Assembly (NCBI RefSeq): GCF_016862315.1
Contig: NZ_BOMS01000092.1
Location: forward strand, 44,387 to 108,386
DNA length: 64,000 bases
Origin: Actinoplanes palleronii
GTDB lineage: Bacteria; Actinomycetota; Actinomycetes; Mycobacteriales; Micromonosporaceae
Reading direction: 5' to 3'
Part shown: in pieces, positions 52,399 to 62,826 of the stretch
How positions within the stretch are numbered: the first letter of the stretch is position 1
How the letters are laid out: every line of letters starts with the position of its first letter
Position numbers and translations under genes: made by a program
Notes under the pieces: generated by a model
The model's input: only the letters and a program-made list of their open reading frames with translations
Databases searched by the model: none
Told to the model about the DNA's origin: nothing

Positions 52399-52866
52399 AT
52401 GACAGCTCGGACGACGCTCGTGATCCCGGCCGACCGGCTCGCTTCCCTGCAGGTCCCGGCCCTGGCCGTGGACACCGGCGGCCCCGGCCCGGTCTGGGTC
52501 GACATCCCGCTGGGCGGGGTGGCCGGCTCCGGCACGATGCGGGTCCCGCTCGCCGCGCGCACTGTCGAACGGGCGGGCCGCCGCCTCCTCGAGTTCCGGT
52601 ACCGCCCGCTGGTCGGCTGGCTGCTGTTCGCCGCCTACCTGGTCGCGGCCGAGGTGTTCGTCCGGAGTGACGGCGGGCCTTGGTACGGGGCCTGGATTCC
52701 GGGATTCATCGGTGCCTGGTCCGTGATCAGCAGGCGGCGGCCGGAGCAGGTGCCGTACCGGACGTACCGCAGTGAGGTGGTGCTGCCGGAGATGGACCCG
52801 GCACTGAGGATCCGCCCGCCCGGAGATATCCGCTTCATGACCGAATCGCAGGAGCCTGCACGATGA
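52399..52866 (+). CDS. Unknown membrane protein, paralogue of the next gene
   Basis: 155 residues, not recognised. The N-terminus TTLVIPADRLASLQVPALAV, then DTGGPGP and VDIP, is repeated almost exactly in the next protein. Two membrane segments follow (about 70-90 and 95-112), then a hydrophilic tail. Its stop overlaps the next start (ATGA), so the pair is co-translated. A palindrome just upstream may control it. The conserved N-terminal block in two otherwise divergent proteins suggests a shared docking or cytoplasmic domain. Confidence 0.6.
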   Translation: MTARTTLVIPADRLASLQVPALAVDTGGPGPVWVDIPLGGVAGSGTMRVPLAARTVERAGRRLLEFRYRPLVGWLLFAAYLVAAEVFVRSDGGPWYGAWIPGFIGAWSVISRRRPEQVPYRTYRSEVVLPEMDPALRIRPPGDIRFMTESQEPAR

Positions 52867-53522
52867 CCGACCGGACGACACTCGTCATCCCCGCCGACCG
52901 GGTGGCCACCCTGGAGATCCCGCCGCTGGCGCTGGACACCGGTGCGCCCGGCCCGGAGTGGCTGGACATCCCGGTGAGCATCTGGGTGTTCCGGCGCAAG
53001 CCCAGCATCCGGCTACCGTTCAGCCCGCAGGTGGCCGCCAAGGCCCGCTGGCGGATCCGGTTCGCGCCGTATCTGACCGTCGGGGGCCTGGCCTCGATGC
53101 TCGGGTATGTCGCGTTGGCCTTCGGCGGCCGGACGCCCTGGGGGTTCCCCCTGATGGCGGCCGCGTTCGGGACGTCGATGCTGTCCTATCAACGGGTGAT
53201 CCGGCAGATGCCGGCTCGCACCCGTGACGGTGGCCTCCGGCTGCCCGAGGTTCCGGTCGAGGTCGCCCGGAGCTGGCAGGACGTCAACCCGGGCCTGACC
53301 GAGACCACCGAGCCCGCGCCGCACTGGTACTCCCGCCGGGTCTACGGCTTCGCCGCGCTCGGTCTGATCCTGGCCGGGATCCTGCTCGTGGTGATCATCG
53401 CCAACGACGGCATCGCGGACTTCTACCTGGTCTTCGTGGCCGCTGCCCTGCTGGCCGCCGGCCTGATGGCGGCGCTGAAGACGCTGCCGCCCGGCTACAT
53501 CCGTTTCGACCGTCGCACATAG
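52863..53522 (+). CDS. Unknown membrane protein, paralogue of the preceding gene
   Basis: 219 residues, not recognised. It repeats the N-terminal motif TTLVIPADRVATLEIPPLAL, DTGAPGP, LDIP of its neighbour, then diverges: four membrane segments (about 72-90, 93-110, 157-178, 182-203) in two pairs, separated by a soluble loop. There is no signal peptide, so the N-terminal motif is probably cytoplasmic. It is part of a short same-strand group with the PemK-like gene 27 bp downstream. Confidence 0.6.
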   Translation: MTDRTTLVIPADRVATLEIPPLALDTGAPGPEWLDIPVSIWVFRRKPSIRLPFSPQVAAKARWRIRFAPYLTVGGLASMLGYVALAFGGRTPWGFPLMAAAFGTSMLSYQRVIRQMPARTRDGGLRLPEVPVEVARSWQDVNPGLTETTEPAPHWYSRRVYGFAALGLILAGILLVVIIANDGIADFYLVFVAAALLAAGLMAALKTLPPGYIRFDRRT

Positions 53523-53549
53523 GGTCCACAAAGGACTACGCTCGGCAGC

Positions 53550-54521
53550 GTGCGTGGTGGACTGCTCTCCCTGCTGCTCAAGATTGTCGCGTTGTGGTTC
53601 GCCGCGACGCTGCTGGCCTGGCCGGCCGCGGTGCTGACGGTCCCGCCGGCGCCGGGCGAGCCCGACCGGCAGCTGGGCTGGGCCGTGCTCTGGCTGCTGC
53701 TGACGCCGGCCACGGCCGTCGCCACGGCGTGGTGGTACCGGCCGGACCGGCTCGGGCTCCGGCCGCTGCCGTTGCTCGGCCGGGCCGCCGGGGTGCTGGC
53801 CGCGCCGGCGCTGACCGTTGTCGCCTGGGACGCGGCCGGCATGCCGTGGTGGAGCGTGCCCGGGCTGGCCGGTGGGAACGTGGTGGTCGCGGTGCTCGCC
53901 TGCATCCTGGCCTGGGCCGCGCTGGACCGGTTGCCGCCGGCCTACCTGGCCGTCGCCGCGGTGGTGGCGCTGGCCGGCGCGGCCGGGCTGGGCGCGGCCA
54001 CCGGGGCGGAGAGCGCGGTCGCGGTGGTGACCGGATCGACGACCACGACCGGGTCCCGGGTGTGGATCGGGGTGGCGCTGGCGATCGTGCAGCTGGTGGC
54101 GCTGGCCGTGGCCGGGCTGGCCGGCTGGCGGCTGTTCGACCAGTGGCGGACCGGGACGCTGAGCCACGCGACCGACCGCCGGCAGGGGCAGTGGCCGCCG
54201 AAGCCGGGCGAGATCTGGTACGCGGACGTGCCGTTCGCCGAGTCGGACGACTCGAAGGACCGCCCGGTGCTGGTGCTGCGCACGGCCGGGCGGCAGGCCG
54301 AGGTCCTGAAGATCACCAGCCAGGACAAGTCGAAGTATCCGCAGCACTACCTGTTCCTGCCGTATGCGAAGTGGCACCGGGTGCTGGATCGGGACAGCTG
54401 GCTGGAACTGCGGCCGCAGCGGCTGGACTATCCGCGCTTCCGGAACCTGCGCGGGCTCGCCCGGTTCGGCACCGTGCGTACGGTGAAAGGTCGGGAAAAC
54501 GCGGCGAAAGCCGCCGCCTGA
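53550..54521 (+). CDS. Membrane-anchored PemK/MazF-like domain protein
   Basis: 323 residues. The first 195 carry about six membrane helices. The C-terminal 110 (PKPGEIWYADVPFAESDDSKDRPVLVL...EVLKITSQDKS...) have the PemK/MazF-like SH3-type fold: GEIWYADVPF is the first strand, KDRPVLVL the RP motif, and KITSQDKSKYP carries a serine/threonine at the usual catalytic position. MazF/PemK toxins are soluble mRNA interferases; a membrane fusion without a neighbouring antitoxin suggests another role or a regulated one. The GTG start is 27 bp after the preceding gene. Confidence 0.68.
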   Translation: MRGGLLSLLLKIVALWFAATLLAWPAAVLTVPPAPGEPDRQLGWAVLWLLLTPATAVATAWWYRPDRLGLRPLPLLGRAAGVLAAPALTVVAWDAAGMPWWSVPGLAGGNVVVAVLACILAWAALDRLPPAYLAVAAVVALAGAAGLGAATGAESAVAVVTGSTTTTGSRVWIGVALAIVQLVALAVAGLAGWRLFDQWRTGTLSHATDRRQGQWPPKPGEIWYADVPFAESDDSKDRPVLVLRTAGRQAEVLKITSQDKSKYPQHYLFLPYAKWHRVLDRDSWLELRPQRLDYPRFRNLRGLARFGTVRTVKGRENAAKAAA

Positions 54522-54559
54522 GTGACCGCGGTGTCACGGACGTCATAGCCTCTTGCAGG

Positions 54560-54586
54560 TTTCCTATTTTACCTATAGGAAATAGG
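54560..54586. promoter_or_regulatory. AT-rich palindromic operator of the ABC-monooxygenase operon
   Basis: Within 27 bp there are two CCTAT (54563-54567, 54572-54576) and two ATAGG (54575-54579, 54582-54586) boxes. TTTCCTAT (54560-54567) pairs with ATAGGAAA (54575-54582). It stands 15 bp upstream of the start codon, just before a strong GGAGG, and is strikingly AT-rich. It recalls sulfur-response operators of Rrf2-type regulators; that link is inference. Confidence 0.6.
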
Positions 54587-54601
54587 GAGAGGAGGTCGTC
54601 C

Positions 54602-56239
54602 ATGCGCCGCATCCGCGTGACCGTCGCTAGTCTTGTCGCCACGTCTCTCTTGGTTCTGGCCGGTTGTTCGGCCGAGTCGTCCGGCAGCGCCGCCGACGCC
54701 GGCAAACCCGTCAGCGGTGGTTCGCTGACCTGGGCCGTCGAAACCGAGCCGATCACGTTCAACCCGCACCTCTACGCGCAGGCCAAGGCCCGGCTGCTGG
54801 TCTGGAACAGCTTCGAGGCCCTGCTCACCCACGACGACAAGGGCGGCTACCTGCCCTGGCTGGCCACCGGCTACGAGGTGTCCGCCGACGGCAAGACGTA
54901 CACGTTCACGCTGCGCACCGGGGTGACCTTCAGCGACGGCACGACGTTCGACGCGGCAGCGGTCAAGGCGAACGTCGACCAGCTGCGCGCCGACGGGTAC
55001 GCCCCGGCGGTGGCCGCCGTGCAGCTGAAGAACCTGGCCACGGTCGAGGCCAAGGACGCCTCCACCGTCGTCTTCCACCTGACCGAGCCGGACGTGCTGA
55101 TCCTGGACTTCCTCTCCTCGCCGCAGGGCGCGCAGGTGTCGCCCGCGTCGCTCAAGGCCGCCAAGAACCTCAAGGCCGGCGGCCCCGAGCTGGCCGGCAC
55201 CGGCCCGTTCATCCTGGACAGCTACACCCCGGGCCAGCAGGTCCACTTCAAGAAGAACCCGGCGTACGACTGGGCGCCCGCCAACGCCGGGCACACCGGT
55301 CCCGCCTACCTCGACGAGATCACCTACCGGTTCCTCAAGGAGTCCTCGGTGCGCGTCGGCGCGCTGACCTCCGGGCAGGTGCAGGTGATCGAGGGCGTGC
55401 CGGCCACCGACGAGTCGCTGATCAGCGCGAGCCCGAACCTGAGCCTGCAGCGCGGGCTCAACTCCGGGTCGGCGTACTCGTACTACTTCAACACCGCGCA
55501 CGCGCCGTTCGACGACGTCCGGGTCCGGCAGGCGTTCCGCGAGGCCCTGGACGTGCCCGCGGTGCTCGACGGGGTCTACCGGACCACCGCGACCCGGGCC
55601 TGGAGCGTGATCGGACCGACCAGTCCGTTCTACGACAAGACCCTGGAGGGCACGTACAGCGGAGACGCGGCCACGGCGAACACGCTGCTCGACGCGGCGG
55701 GTTGGGCGACCAAGGACCCGGAGGGCTTCCGGACCAAGGACGGCAAGCGGCTGACCGTCCGGCTGGTGCAGTCCGCGCCGTTCGTCCGGGACCGCCGGGA
55801 CGTGCTGGCCCAGGCGATCCAGGCCGCGGTCAAGCAGAGCGCCGGCATCGACCTGCAGGTTCAGCTCGTCGACCAGGGCACCGCCACCAAGGCGCTGGCC
55901 GACGGCGAGTACGAGGTCTTCGACAACTCCCGCGCCGACACCGACGCCGGCGCCGCCCTGAACCTGCTGCTCTACTCGACCGGCGCGATCAACCGGACCG
56001 GCGTCAAGAACCCGGACCTGGACAAGCTGCTCGACGACGCGGTGGCCACCACGGACGTGGCGAAGCGGACCGCGACGTACCGGGCCCTGCAGAAGCTGGT
56101 GATCACCGATCAGGCGCTGGTGTTCCCGCTCTACGCGCCGCAGGACCAGATCGCCGCGGCCAAGACGGTCGGCGGGGTCGGCTTCGAACCGACCGCCGGG
56201 GTGCCGGGAAGCGCCTACCGCCTCTGGTTGAGCAAGTGA
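54602..56239 (+). CDS. ABC transporter substrate-binding lipoprotein (family 5, oligopeptide/nickel type)
   Basis: A 545-residue extracellular lipoprotein with a basic n-region, hydrophobic core and lipobox LAGC (C22). GGSLTWAVETEPITFNPH and the LATGYEVSADGKTYTFTLRTGVTFSDGT block are classic family-5 (DppA/OppA/NikA) signatures. The ATG at 54602 has a GGAGG site six bases upstream and ends the shadow frame from the previous gene. It feeds the permeases encoded next. The operon mates (four LLM monooxygenases) argue for a small organic ligand rather than ordinary peptides. Confidence 0.92.
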   Translation: MRRIRVTVASLVATSLLVLAGCSAESSGSAADAGKPVSGGSLTWAVETEPITFNPHLYAQAKARLLVWNSFEALLTHDDKGGYLPWLATGYEVSADGKTYTFTLRTGVTFSDGTTFDAAAVKANVDQLRADGYAPAVAAVQLKNLATVEAKDASTVVFHLTEPDVLILDFLSSPQGAQVSPASLKAAKNLKAGGPELAGTGPFILDSYTPGQQVHFKKNPAYDWAPANAGHTGPAYLDEITYRFLKESSVRVGALTSGQVQVIEGVPATDESLISASPNLSLQRGLNSGSAYSYYFNTAHAPFDDVRVRQAFREALDVPAVLDGVYRTTATRAWSVIGPTSPFYDKTLEGTYSGDAATANTLLDAAGWATKDPEGFRTKDGKRLTVRLVQSAPFVRDRRDVLAQAIQAAVKQSAGIDLQVQLVDQGTATKALADGEYEVFDNSRADTDAGAALNLLLYSTGAINRTGVKNPDLDKLLDDAVATTDVAKRTATYRALQKLVITDQALVFPLYAPQDQIAAAKTVGGVGFEPTAGVPGSAYRLWLSK

Positions 56240-57150
56240 CCAGGGCGATCCTGCGCCGGGTGGGCGCCGGGGTGCTGGTTCTCTGGGCCGCTGCCACCGC
56301 CGCCTACCTGGCGCTGCTCGCCGCGCCGGGCGACACGGTCGACGCCATCATCGGTGACGGCGCCGACAGCCCGCTGATCCGCTCGCAGATCATCCAGGAG
56401 TGGCACCTCGACCGCCCGGCCGTGGTGCAGTACGTCGACTTCCTCGCTCGGGCCGTCCAGGGTGACCTGGGCCGGTCCTACCTGCTGCAGCGGCCGGTCG
56501 CCGAGGTGATCGGCGGCCAGCTCGGGCCGACGCTGCAGCTGGCCGCGACCGCGGCCGGGTTCGGCATCGTGCTCGCGCTGGTGCTGGCCGTCGTCGCCCG
56601 GCGGCCCTGGGTGCGCCGGCTCAGCTCGACCACCGAGCTGGTCCTGGTCTCCACCCCGCCGTTCCTGATCGGGATCGTGCTGCTCAGCCTGTTCTCGTTC
56701 CGGCTCGGCTGGTTCCCGGTCTCCGGCGCGCAGGGCGCGGCCGCGCTGGTGCTGCCGGCGATCACGATGGGCCTGCCGATCGCCGGGACCCTGGCACAGG
56801 TGCTGCGTGACGGGCTGGACCGGGCCCTGGACGAGCCGTTCGCGGTCACCGCCCGGGCCCGCGGGCTGCGGGAGAGCGCGGTGCTGGTCCGGCACGCGCT
56901 CAAGCACGCGCTGCTGCCGACGGTGACCATGCTCGGCTGGTCGTTCGGGGTGCTGATCGGCGGCACCGTGATCATCGAGCAGGTCTTCGGCCGGCCCGGA
57001 CTCGGCCAGGTCACCGTGCAGGCGGTGAACGCCAGCGACCTGCCGGTGGTGCTGGCCGTGGTGATCCTGGCCGCCGCGGTGTTCGTCGTGGTCAACACGC
57101 TGACCGACCTGGCCTACCTGGTGATCGACCCGCGGCTGAGGAGGAGTTGA
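56236..57150 (+). CDS. ABC transporter permease (DppB type)
   Basis: A 304-residue permease that starts at the GTG overlapping the binding-protein stop (GTGA). It has an N-terminal membrane helix, then a long extracytoplasmic loop ending in FLARAVQGDLGRSYLLQRPV (a DppB hallmark), five more helices, and the ATPase-contact loop TARARGLRESAVLVRHALKHALLP. It pairs with the DppC-type protein encoded 3 bp downstream. Confidence 0.92.
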   Translation: MTRAILRRVGAGVLVLWAAATAAYLALLAAPGDTVDAIIGDGADSPLIRSQIIQEWHLDRPAVVQYVDFLARAVQGDLGRSYLLQRPVAEVIGGQLGPTLQLAATAAGFGIVLALVLAVVARRPWVRRLSSTTELVLVSTPPFLIGIVLLSLFSFRLGWFPVSGAQGAAALVLPAITMGLPIAGTLAQVLRDGLDRALDEPFAVTARARGLRESAVLVRHALKHALLPTVTMLGWSFGVLIGGTVIIEQVFGRPGLGQVTVQAVNASDLPVVLAVVILAAAVFVVVNTLTDLAYLVIDPRLRRS

Positions 57151-57153
57151 GCG

Positions 57154-58001
57154 ATGACCATCGCCCTGATCCGGCCGGTGGCGGCCCGCCTCACCTGGCG
57201 GGTGCCCCGGCCCGGCGTCACCGCCGCCGCGCTGTTCCTGCTCGTCGCGCTGACCTCGGCGGTGTGGCCGTCGCTGTTCGCCGGCGACCCCCTGGCCGCC
57301 GACCCGCTGCACGTGCTGGAGGGGCCGTCCGGGCAGCACTGGTTCGGCACCGACCAGCTCGGCCGGGACGTCTTCGGCCGGGTGGTGCACGGCGCCCGGC
57401 ACTCGCTGACCATCGGCGTCTCCGCGATCGTCATCGCGGTCGGCGCCGGCATCCTGCTCGGCCTGATCGCCGGGCTCAGCCACCGGATCGCCGACGAGGC
57501 GCTCAGCCGGTCGTTCGACGCGCTGTCCGCGTTCCCCCTGGTGCTGCTCGCGCTGCTGTTCATCGCGATCGCCGGTACCGGCACCACCAGCCTGATCGTG
57601 GCGATCGGGGTGGCGCTGGTGCCGCACTTCGCCCGGGTGGTGCGGGCGCAGACGTTCGTGGTGCGCCGCGCCGCGTACGTCACGCACGCCGTCGCGTTCG
57701 GCGCCGGCCGGGCCCGCCTGGTGGTGCGGCACGTGCTGCCCAACGTGCTCGGCCCGATCCCGGTGCTCGCCGTGATCGGTCTCGGCGAGGCGATCCTGCT
57801 CGCCGCCGGGCTGAGCTTCCTCGGGATGGGACCGCAGCCACCCTCACCGGAATGGGGCGCGATGATCTCCGAAGGCCGCGGGTACCTGCACATCGCCTGG
57901 TGGACGTCGATCCTGCCGGGCGCCGTGGTCACCGCCACGATCATCTCGCTGACCGTGGCCGGGCGCTTCCTGCAGCGCCGGTTCGAGGGACGGGACCTCG
58001 C

Positions 58002-58005
<4 letters not shown>
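57154..58005 (+). CDS. ABC transporter permease (DppC type)
   Basis: A 283-residue permease with the DppC hallmark HWFGTDQLGRDVFGRVVHGAR after the first helix, and the coupling loop THAVAFGAGRARLVVRHVLPN. GAGGAGGAG precedes the ATG, and the TGA overlaps the ATPase start (ATGA). It completes the membrane channel. Confidence 0.92.
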
Positions 58006-59539
<1,534 letters not shown>

Positions 59540-59543
<4 letters not shown>

Positions 59544-60550
59544 CACTGCACGTGGCGGTCGCCCTGACCGGGTCATCGTTCGACGCGTCCCGATGGGTCG
59601 ACCAGATCCGCCGGGCGGACGAGGCGGGGATCGACTTCGCGACCTTCGACGACACGTTCGGCCGGTCGGGCCCGGACGCGGTGCTGGTGGCGTCGCGGGT
59701 GGCGCCGCTGACCCGGTCCATCGGGCTCGTGCCGGTGGCCACGACCACGCGCACCGAGCCGTTCCACCTGTCCACCGCGCTGGCCACGCTCGACCACGTC
59801 AGTCACGGCCGGGCCGGCTGGCAGGTGCGGATCTCCGCCGACCCGGCCGAGGCGGAGCTGCTCGGGCGGCGGGCGCCGCTCGGTGTCGACGACCTGATCA
59901 GTGAGGCGGCCGACGCGGTCGAGGTGGTGCGCCGGCTCTGGGACAGCTGGCAGGACGACGCGATCATCAAGGACGTCCCGACCGGCCGGTACATCGACCG
60001 GGACCGGCTGCACTACATCGACTTCACCGGGGAGCACTTCACCGTGAAGGGGCCGTCGATCGTGCCACGGCCGCCGCAGGGGCAGCCGGTGATCGCGGCA
60101 CTCGCGCACGCCGCACAGATCTGGGACCGGCTCGACGTCGACGTGTACTTCACGACGCCGTCCGACGTGGACAGCGCCGCGACGATCGTGCGTCAAATTC
60201 GCGCCCATGGCCGTACCGATAAATTGGTTTTTGCTGATCTTGTGGTGTTCCTCGCCGGGGATCAGGAGACCGCGATCCGCCGCCGGGCCGCGACCACCTC
60301 GGACGCCGCGGTCTTCGCCGGCACACCGGAGCAGCTCGCCGGCCTGATCGCCGGCTGGGAGCCGTCCGGGATCAGCGGCATCCGGCTGCGGCCCGGTGAC
60401 GACGAGCACGACCTCACCGCGATCACCCGGGACCTGATCCCGCTGCTGCGGGAGCGCGGCCTGTTCACGCCGTCCGCCGAGCCCGACCTGCGCACCCGAC
60501 TCGGCCTGCCGGCGGCCGTCAACCGTTACGAAGGAGCCGCACGTGCCTAA
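59540..60550 (+). CDS. LLM class flavin-dependent oxidoreductase 1
   Basis: A 336-residue luciferase-like TIM-barrel protein. HLSTALATLDHVSHGRAGWQVRIS is the flavin-binding region typical of the NtaA/SsuD branch. It is shorter than NtaA enzymes and lacks their C-terminal insertion. It should use reduced flavin from a separate reductase to attack an organic substrate, but no reductase gene is in the operon. The ATG overlaps the ATPase stop (ATGA). A short AT-rich patch near 60215-60240 departs from local base use. Confidence 0.85.
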
Positions 60551-61811
60551 GCAGATCATCCTGGCGGCGCACTTCCCGGGCGTGAACAACACGACGGTCT
60601 GGAGCGACCCGCGGGCCGGCAGCCAGATCGACTTCGGGTCGTTCGAGTACCTGGCCCGCACCGCCGAGCGCGGCCTGTTCGACTTCTTCTTCCTGGCCGA
60701 GGGCCTGCGCCTGCGCGAACAGCGCGGGCTGATCCACGACCTGGACGTGGTCGGCCGCCCGGACACGCTGACCGTGCTGACCGCCCTGGCCGCGGTGACG
60801 ACGCACCTGGGGCTGGCCGGGACGCTGAACGCCACCTACCACGAGCCCTACGAGCTGGCCCGCCAGCTGGCCACGCTCGACCACCTGTCCGGCGGCCGGG
60901 CCGCGTGGAACGTGGTCACCTCGCCCGGCGCGTTCTTCGGCGAGAACTTCCGGCGCGGCGGGTTCCTCGACCACGCCGACCGGTACGTCCGGGCCGGCGA
61001 GTTCATCCAGGCGGCCCGCACGCTGTGGGACTCCGACGGCGGCGACTTCCACATCCAGAGCTCGCAGTTCGACATCAAGGGCCGGTTCGGGGTGCCGCGC
61101 AGCCCGCAGGGCCACCCGGTGATCCTGCAGGCCGGCGACTCGGACGGCGGCCGGGAGCTGGCCGCCCGGCACTCCGACGCGATCTTCTCCCGGCACCACC
61201 AGCTGGCCGACGCGCAGGAGTTCTACCGGGACGTGAAGGGTCGCCTCGCTTCATACGGGCGACTTCCCGATTCGTTGAAGATCATTCCTGGGGTGTCCTA
61301 CGTGCTCGGCGACAGTGATGCCGACGCCCAGGAGAAGGCTCACCACATCCGGCGGCAGCAGGTCAGTCCGCAGACCGCGATCCTGCTGCTGGAACAGCTG
61401 TGGAACCGGGACCTCTCGGCCTATGACCCGGAAGGGCCGCTGCCCTCGGCCGACCCGCTGCTCGACGAGGACGAGACGATCGTCAAGGGCCGGGCCGGCA
61501 TGTATCCGGACCGGTTGAAGACCGCGGCCGAGTGGCGGGCGCGCGCCGAGGCGAAGAACCTCTCGATCCGGGACCTGATCATCGAGGTGACCGGGCGGCA
61601 GAACTTCATCGGCACCGCGTCCTCGGTCGCCGCCTCGCTGAACGAATATGTCCAGACCGACGCGTGCGACGGGTTCATCCTGGTCCCGCACCTGACCCCG
61701 GCCGGGCTTGACGACTTCGTCGACCAGGTGGTCCCGTTGCTGCAGGAACGCGGTGTGTTCCGGACGTCGTACGAGGCCACCACCCTGCGCGGCAACCTGG
61801 GGCTGGCATGA
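60543..61811 (+). CDS. NtaA/SnaA/DszA family FMN-dependent monooxygenase
   Basis: A 422-residue two-component monooxygenase oxygenase subunit. TLDHLSGGRAAWNVVTS and ENFRRGG, with HADRYVRAGEFIQAARTLWDS, are the signature of the nitrilotriacetate/dibenzothiophene-sulfone/pristinamycin monooxygenase family. Members use reduced FMN and O2 to cleave C-N or C-S bonds. The GTG start at 60543 overlaps the previous gene by 8 bp. It shares an operon with an MsnO8-type enzyme, the same pairing as in the B. subtilis ytm operon for sulfur compounds. Confidence 0.9.
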   Translation: MPKQIILAAHFPGVNNTTVWSDPRAGSQIDFGSFEYLARTAERGLFDFFFLAEGLRLREQRGLIHDLDVVGRPDTLTVLTALAAVTTHLGLAGTLNATYHEPYELARQLATLDHLSGGRAAWNVVTSPGAFFGENFRRGGFLDHADRYVRAGEFIQAARTLWDSDGGDFHIQSSQFDIKGRFGVPRSPQGHPVILQAGDSDGGRELAARHSDAIFSRHHQLADAQEFYRDVKGRLASYGRLPDSLKIIPGVSYVLGDSDADAQEKAHHIRRQQVSPQTAILLLEQLWNRDLSAYDPEGPLPSADPLLDEDETIVKGRAGMYPDRLKTAAEWRARAEAKNLSIRDLIIEVTGRQNFIGTASSVAASLNEYVQTDACDGFILVPHLTPAGLDDFVDQVVPLLQERGVFRTSYEATTLRGNLGLA

Positions 61812-62821
61812 AATTCCTGCTGCTCACCCTGATCACCTACTTCGACCACACGAAGAGCCCGGCCACCCGGCTGCGTGAGGTGGTCGACAGTGCGGTCCTC
61901 GGCGAACAGCTCGGCTTCGACGGGTTCGCCGTGGGGGAGCGGCACGAGCGGCCGTTCCTCTCCTCGGCCCCACCGGTCGTGCTGAGCCACATCGCCGCGA
62001 AGACGTCGACGATCCAGCTGTGGACCGGGGTCACCACGCTCAGCCTGCTCGACCCGGTCCGGGCGTTCGAGGATTACAGCACCCTGGACAACCTCTCCGG
62101 CGGCCGGCTGGAACTGATCGTCGGCAAGGGCAACGGGACCGCGCAGGCCCAGCTGTTCCACGTCACCGTCGAGGACCAGTGGGACCGGCAGCGGGAGAGC
62201 TACGAGCTGTTCCGCCGGCTCTGGCGCGAGCCGAAGGTGACTTGGGAGGGGAAGTTCCGGCCGTCGCTGACCGACGCGGAGACCTGGCCGCGGCCGTTGC
62301 AGCCGGAGATCCCGATCTGGCACGGCAGCGCGACCAGCAAGGCGTCGGTCGAGCTGGCCGCGCGGTACGGCGACCCGCTCTTCTCGGCCAACGTGACGAA
62401 CCCGATCGAGCCCTATGCCGCTCTGATCGATTACTACCGGGAGCGCTGGACCTTTCACGGCCACGACCCGGCGAAGATCCGGATCGGGGCGGGCAGCGCC
62501 GGGTTCTACGTGGCCCGCACCTCGCAGGAGGCCCTGGACGTCTACCGGCCGATCTGGCAGGCCCGGGTCGACCAGTTCCGCAAGGTCGGTGTCGAACCGG
62601 TCTTCGCCACCCTCGAGGACGCCGTCGAGCGCAGCTCCGCGCTGGTCGGCTGCCCGCAGCAGATCATCGACAAGGTGCACCGCTACCACGAACGGTTCGG
62701 CCACGAGATCACCCACCTGGCCGCGGAGACCGAAGGCCTGACCGAGAAGCAGCAGCGGGCCAGTCTCGAACTGTTCGCCGGCGAGGTCGCCCCCGTGTTA
62801 CGCCCGCTGAAAGGTCGGTAA
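61808..62821 (+). CDS. LLM class flavin-dependent oxidoreductase 3
   Basis: A 337-residue luciferase-like protein. GFDGFAVGERHERPFLSSAPPVVLSHIAAKT and DNLSGGRLELIVGKGN match the bacterial-luciferase-like branch that includes alkanal and alkane sulfonate-type monooxygenases. The substrate is unknown. It starts at an ATG overlapping the NtaA-type stop (ATGA), so it belongs to the same transcript. Confidence 0.87.
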   Translation: MKFLLLTLITYFDHTKSPATRLREVVDSAVLGEQLGFDGFAVGERHERPFLSSAPPVVLSHIAAKTSTIQLWTGVTTLSLLDPVRAFEDYSTLDNLSGGRLELIVGKGNGTAQAQLFHVTVEDQWDRQRESYELFRRLWREPKVTWEGKFRPSLTDAETWPRPLQPEIPIWHGSATSKASVELAARYGDPLFSANVTNPIEPYAALIDYYRERWTFHGHDPAKIRIGAGSAGFYVARTSQEALDVYRPIWQARVDQFRKVGVEPVFATLEDAVERSSALVGCPQQIIDKVHRYHERFGHEITHLAAETEGLTEKQQRASLELFAGEVAPVLRPLKGR

Positions 62822-62826
62822 GAGCC

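Noticed and set aside
57147..58001. Long N-terminal extension of the fused ATPase frame
   Set aside because: It shadows the DppC-type permease gene in another frame; the ATG at 58002 overlaps the permease stop and begins a normal NBD.
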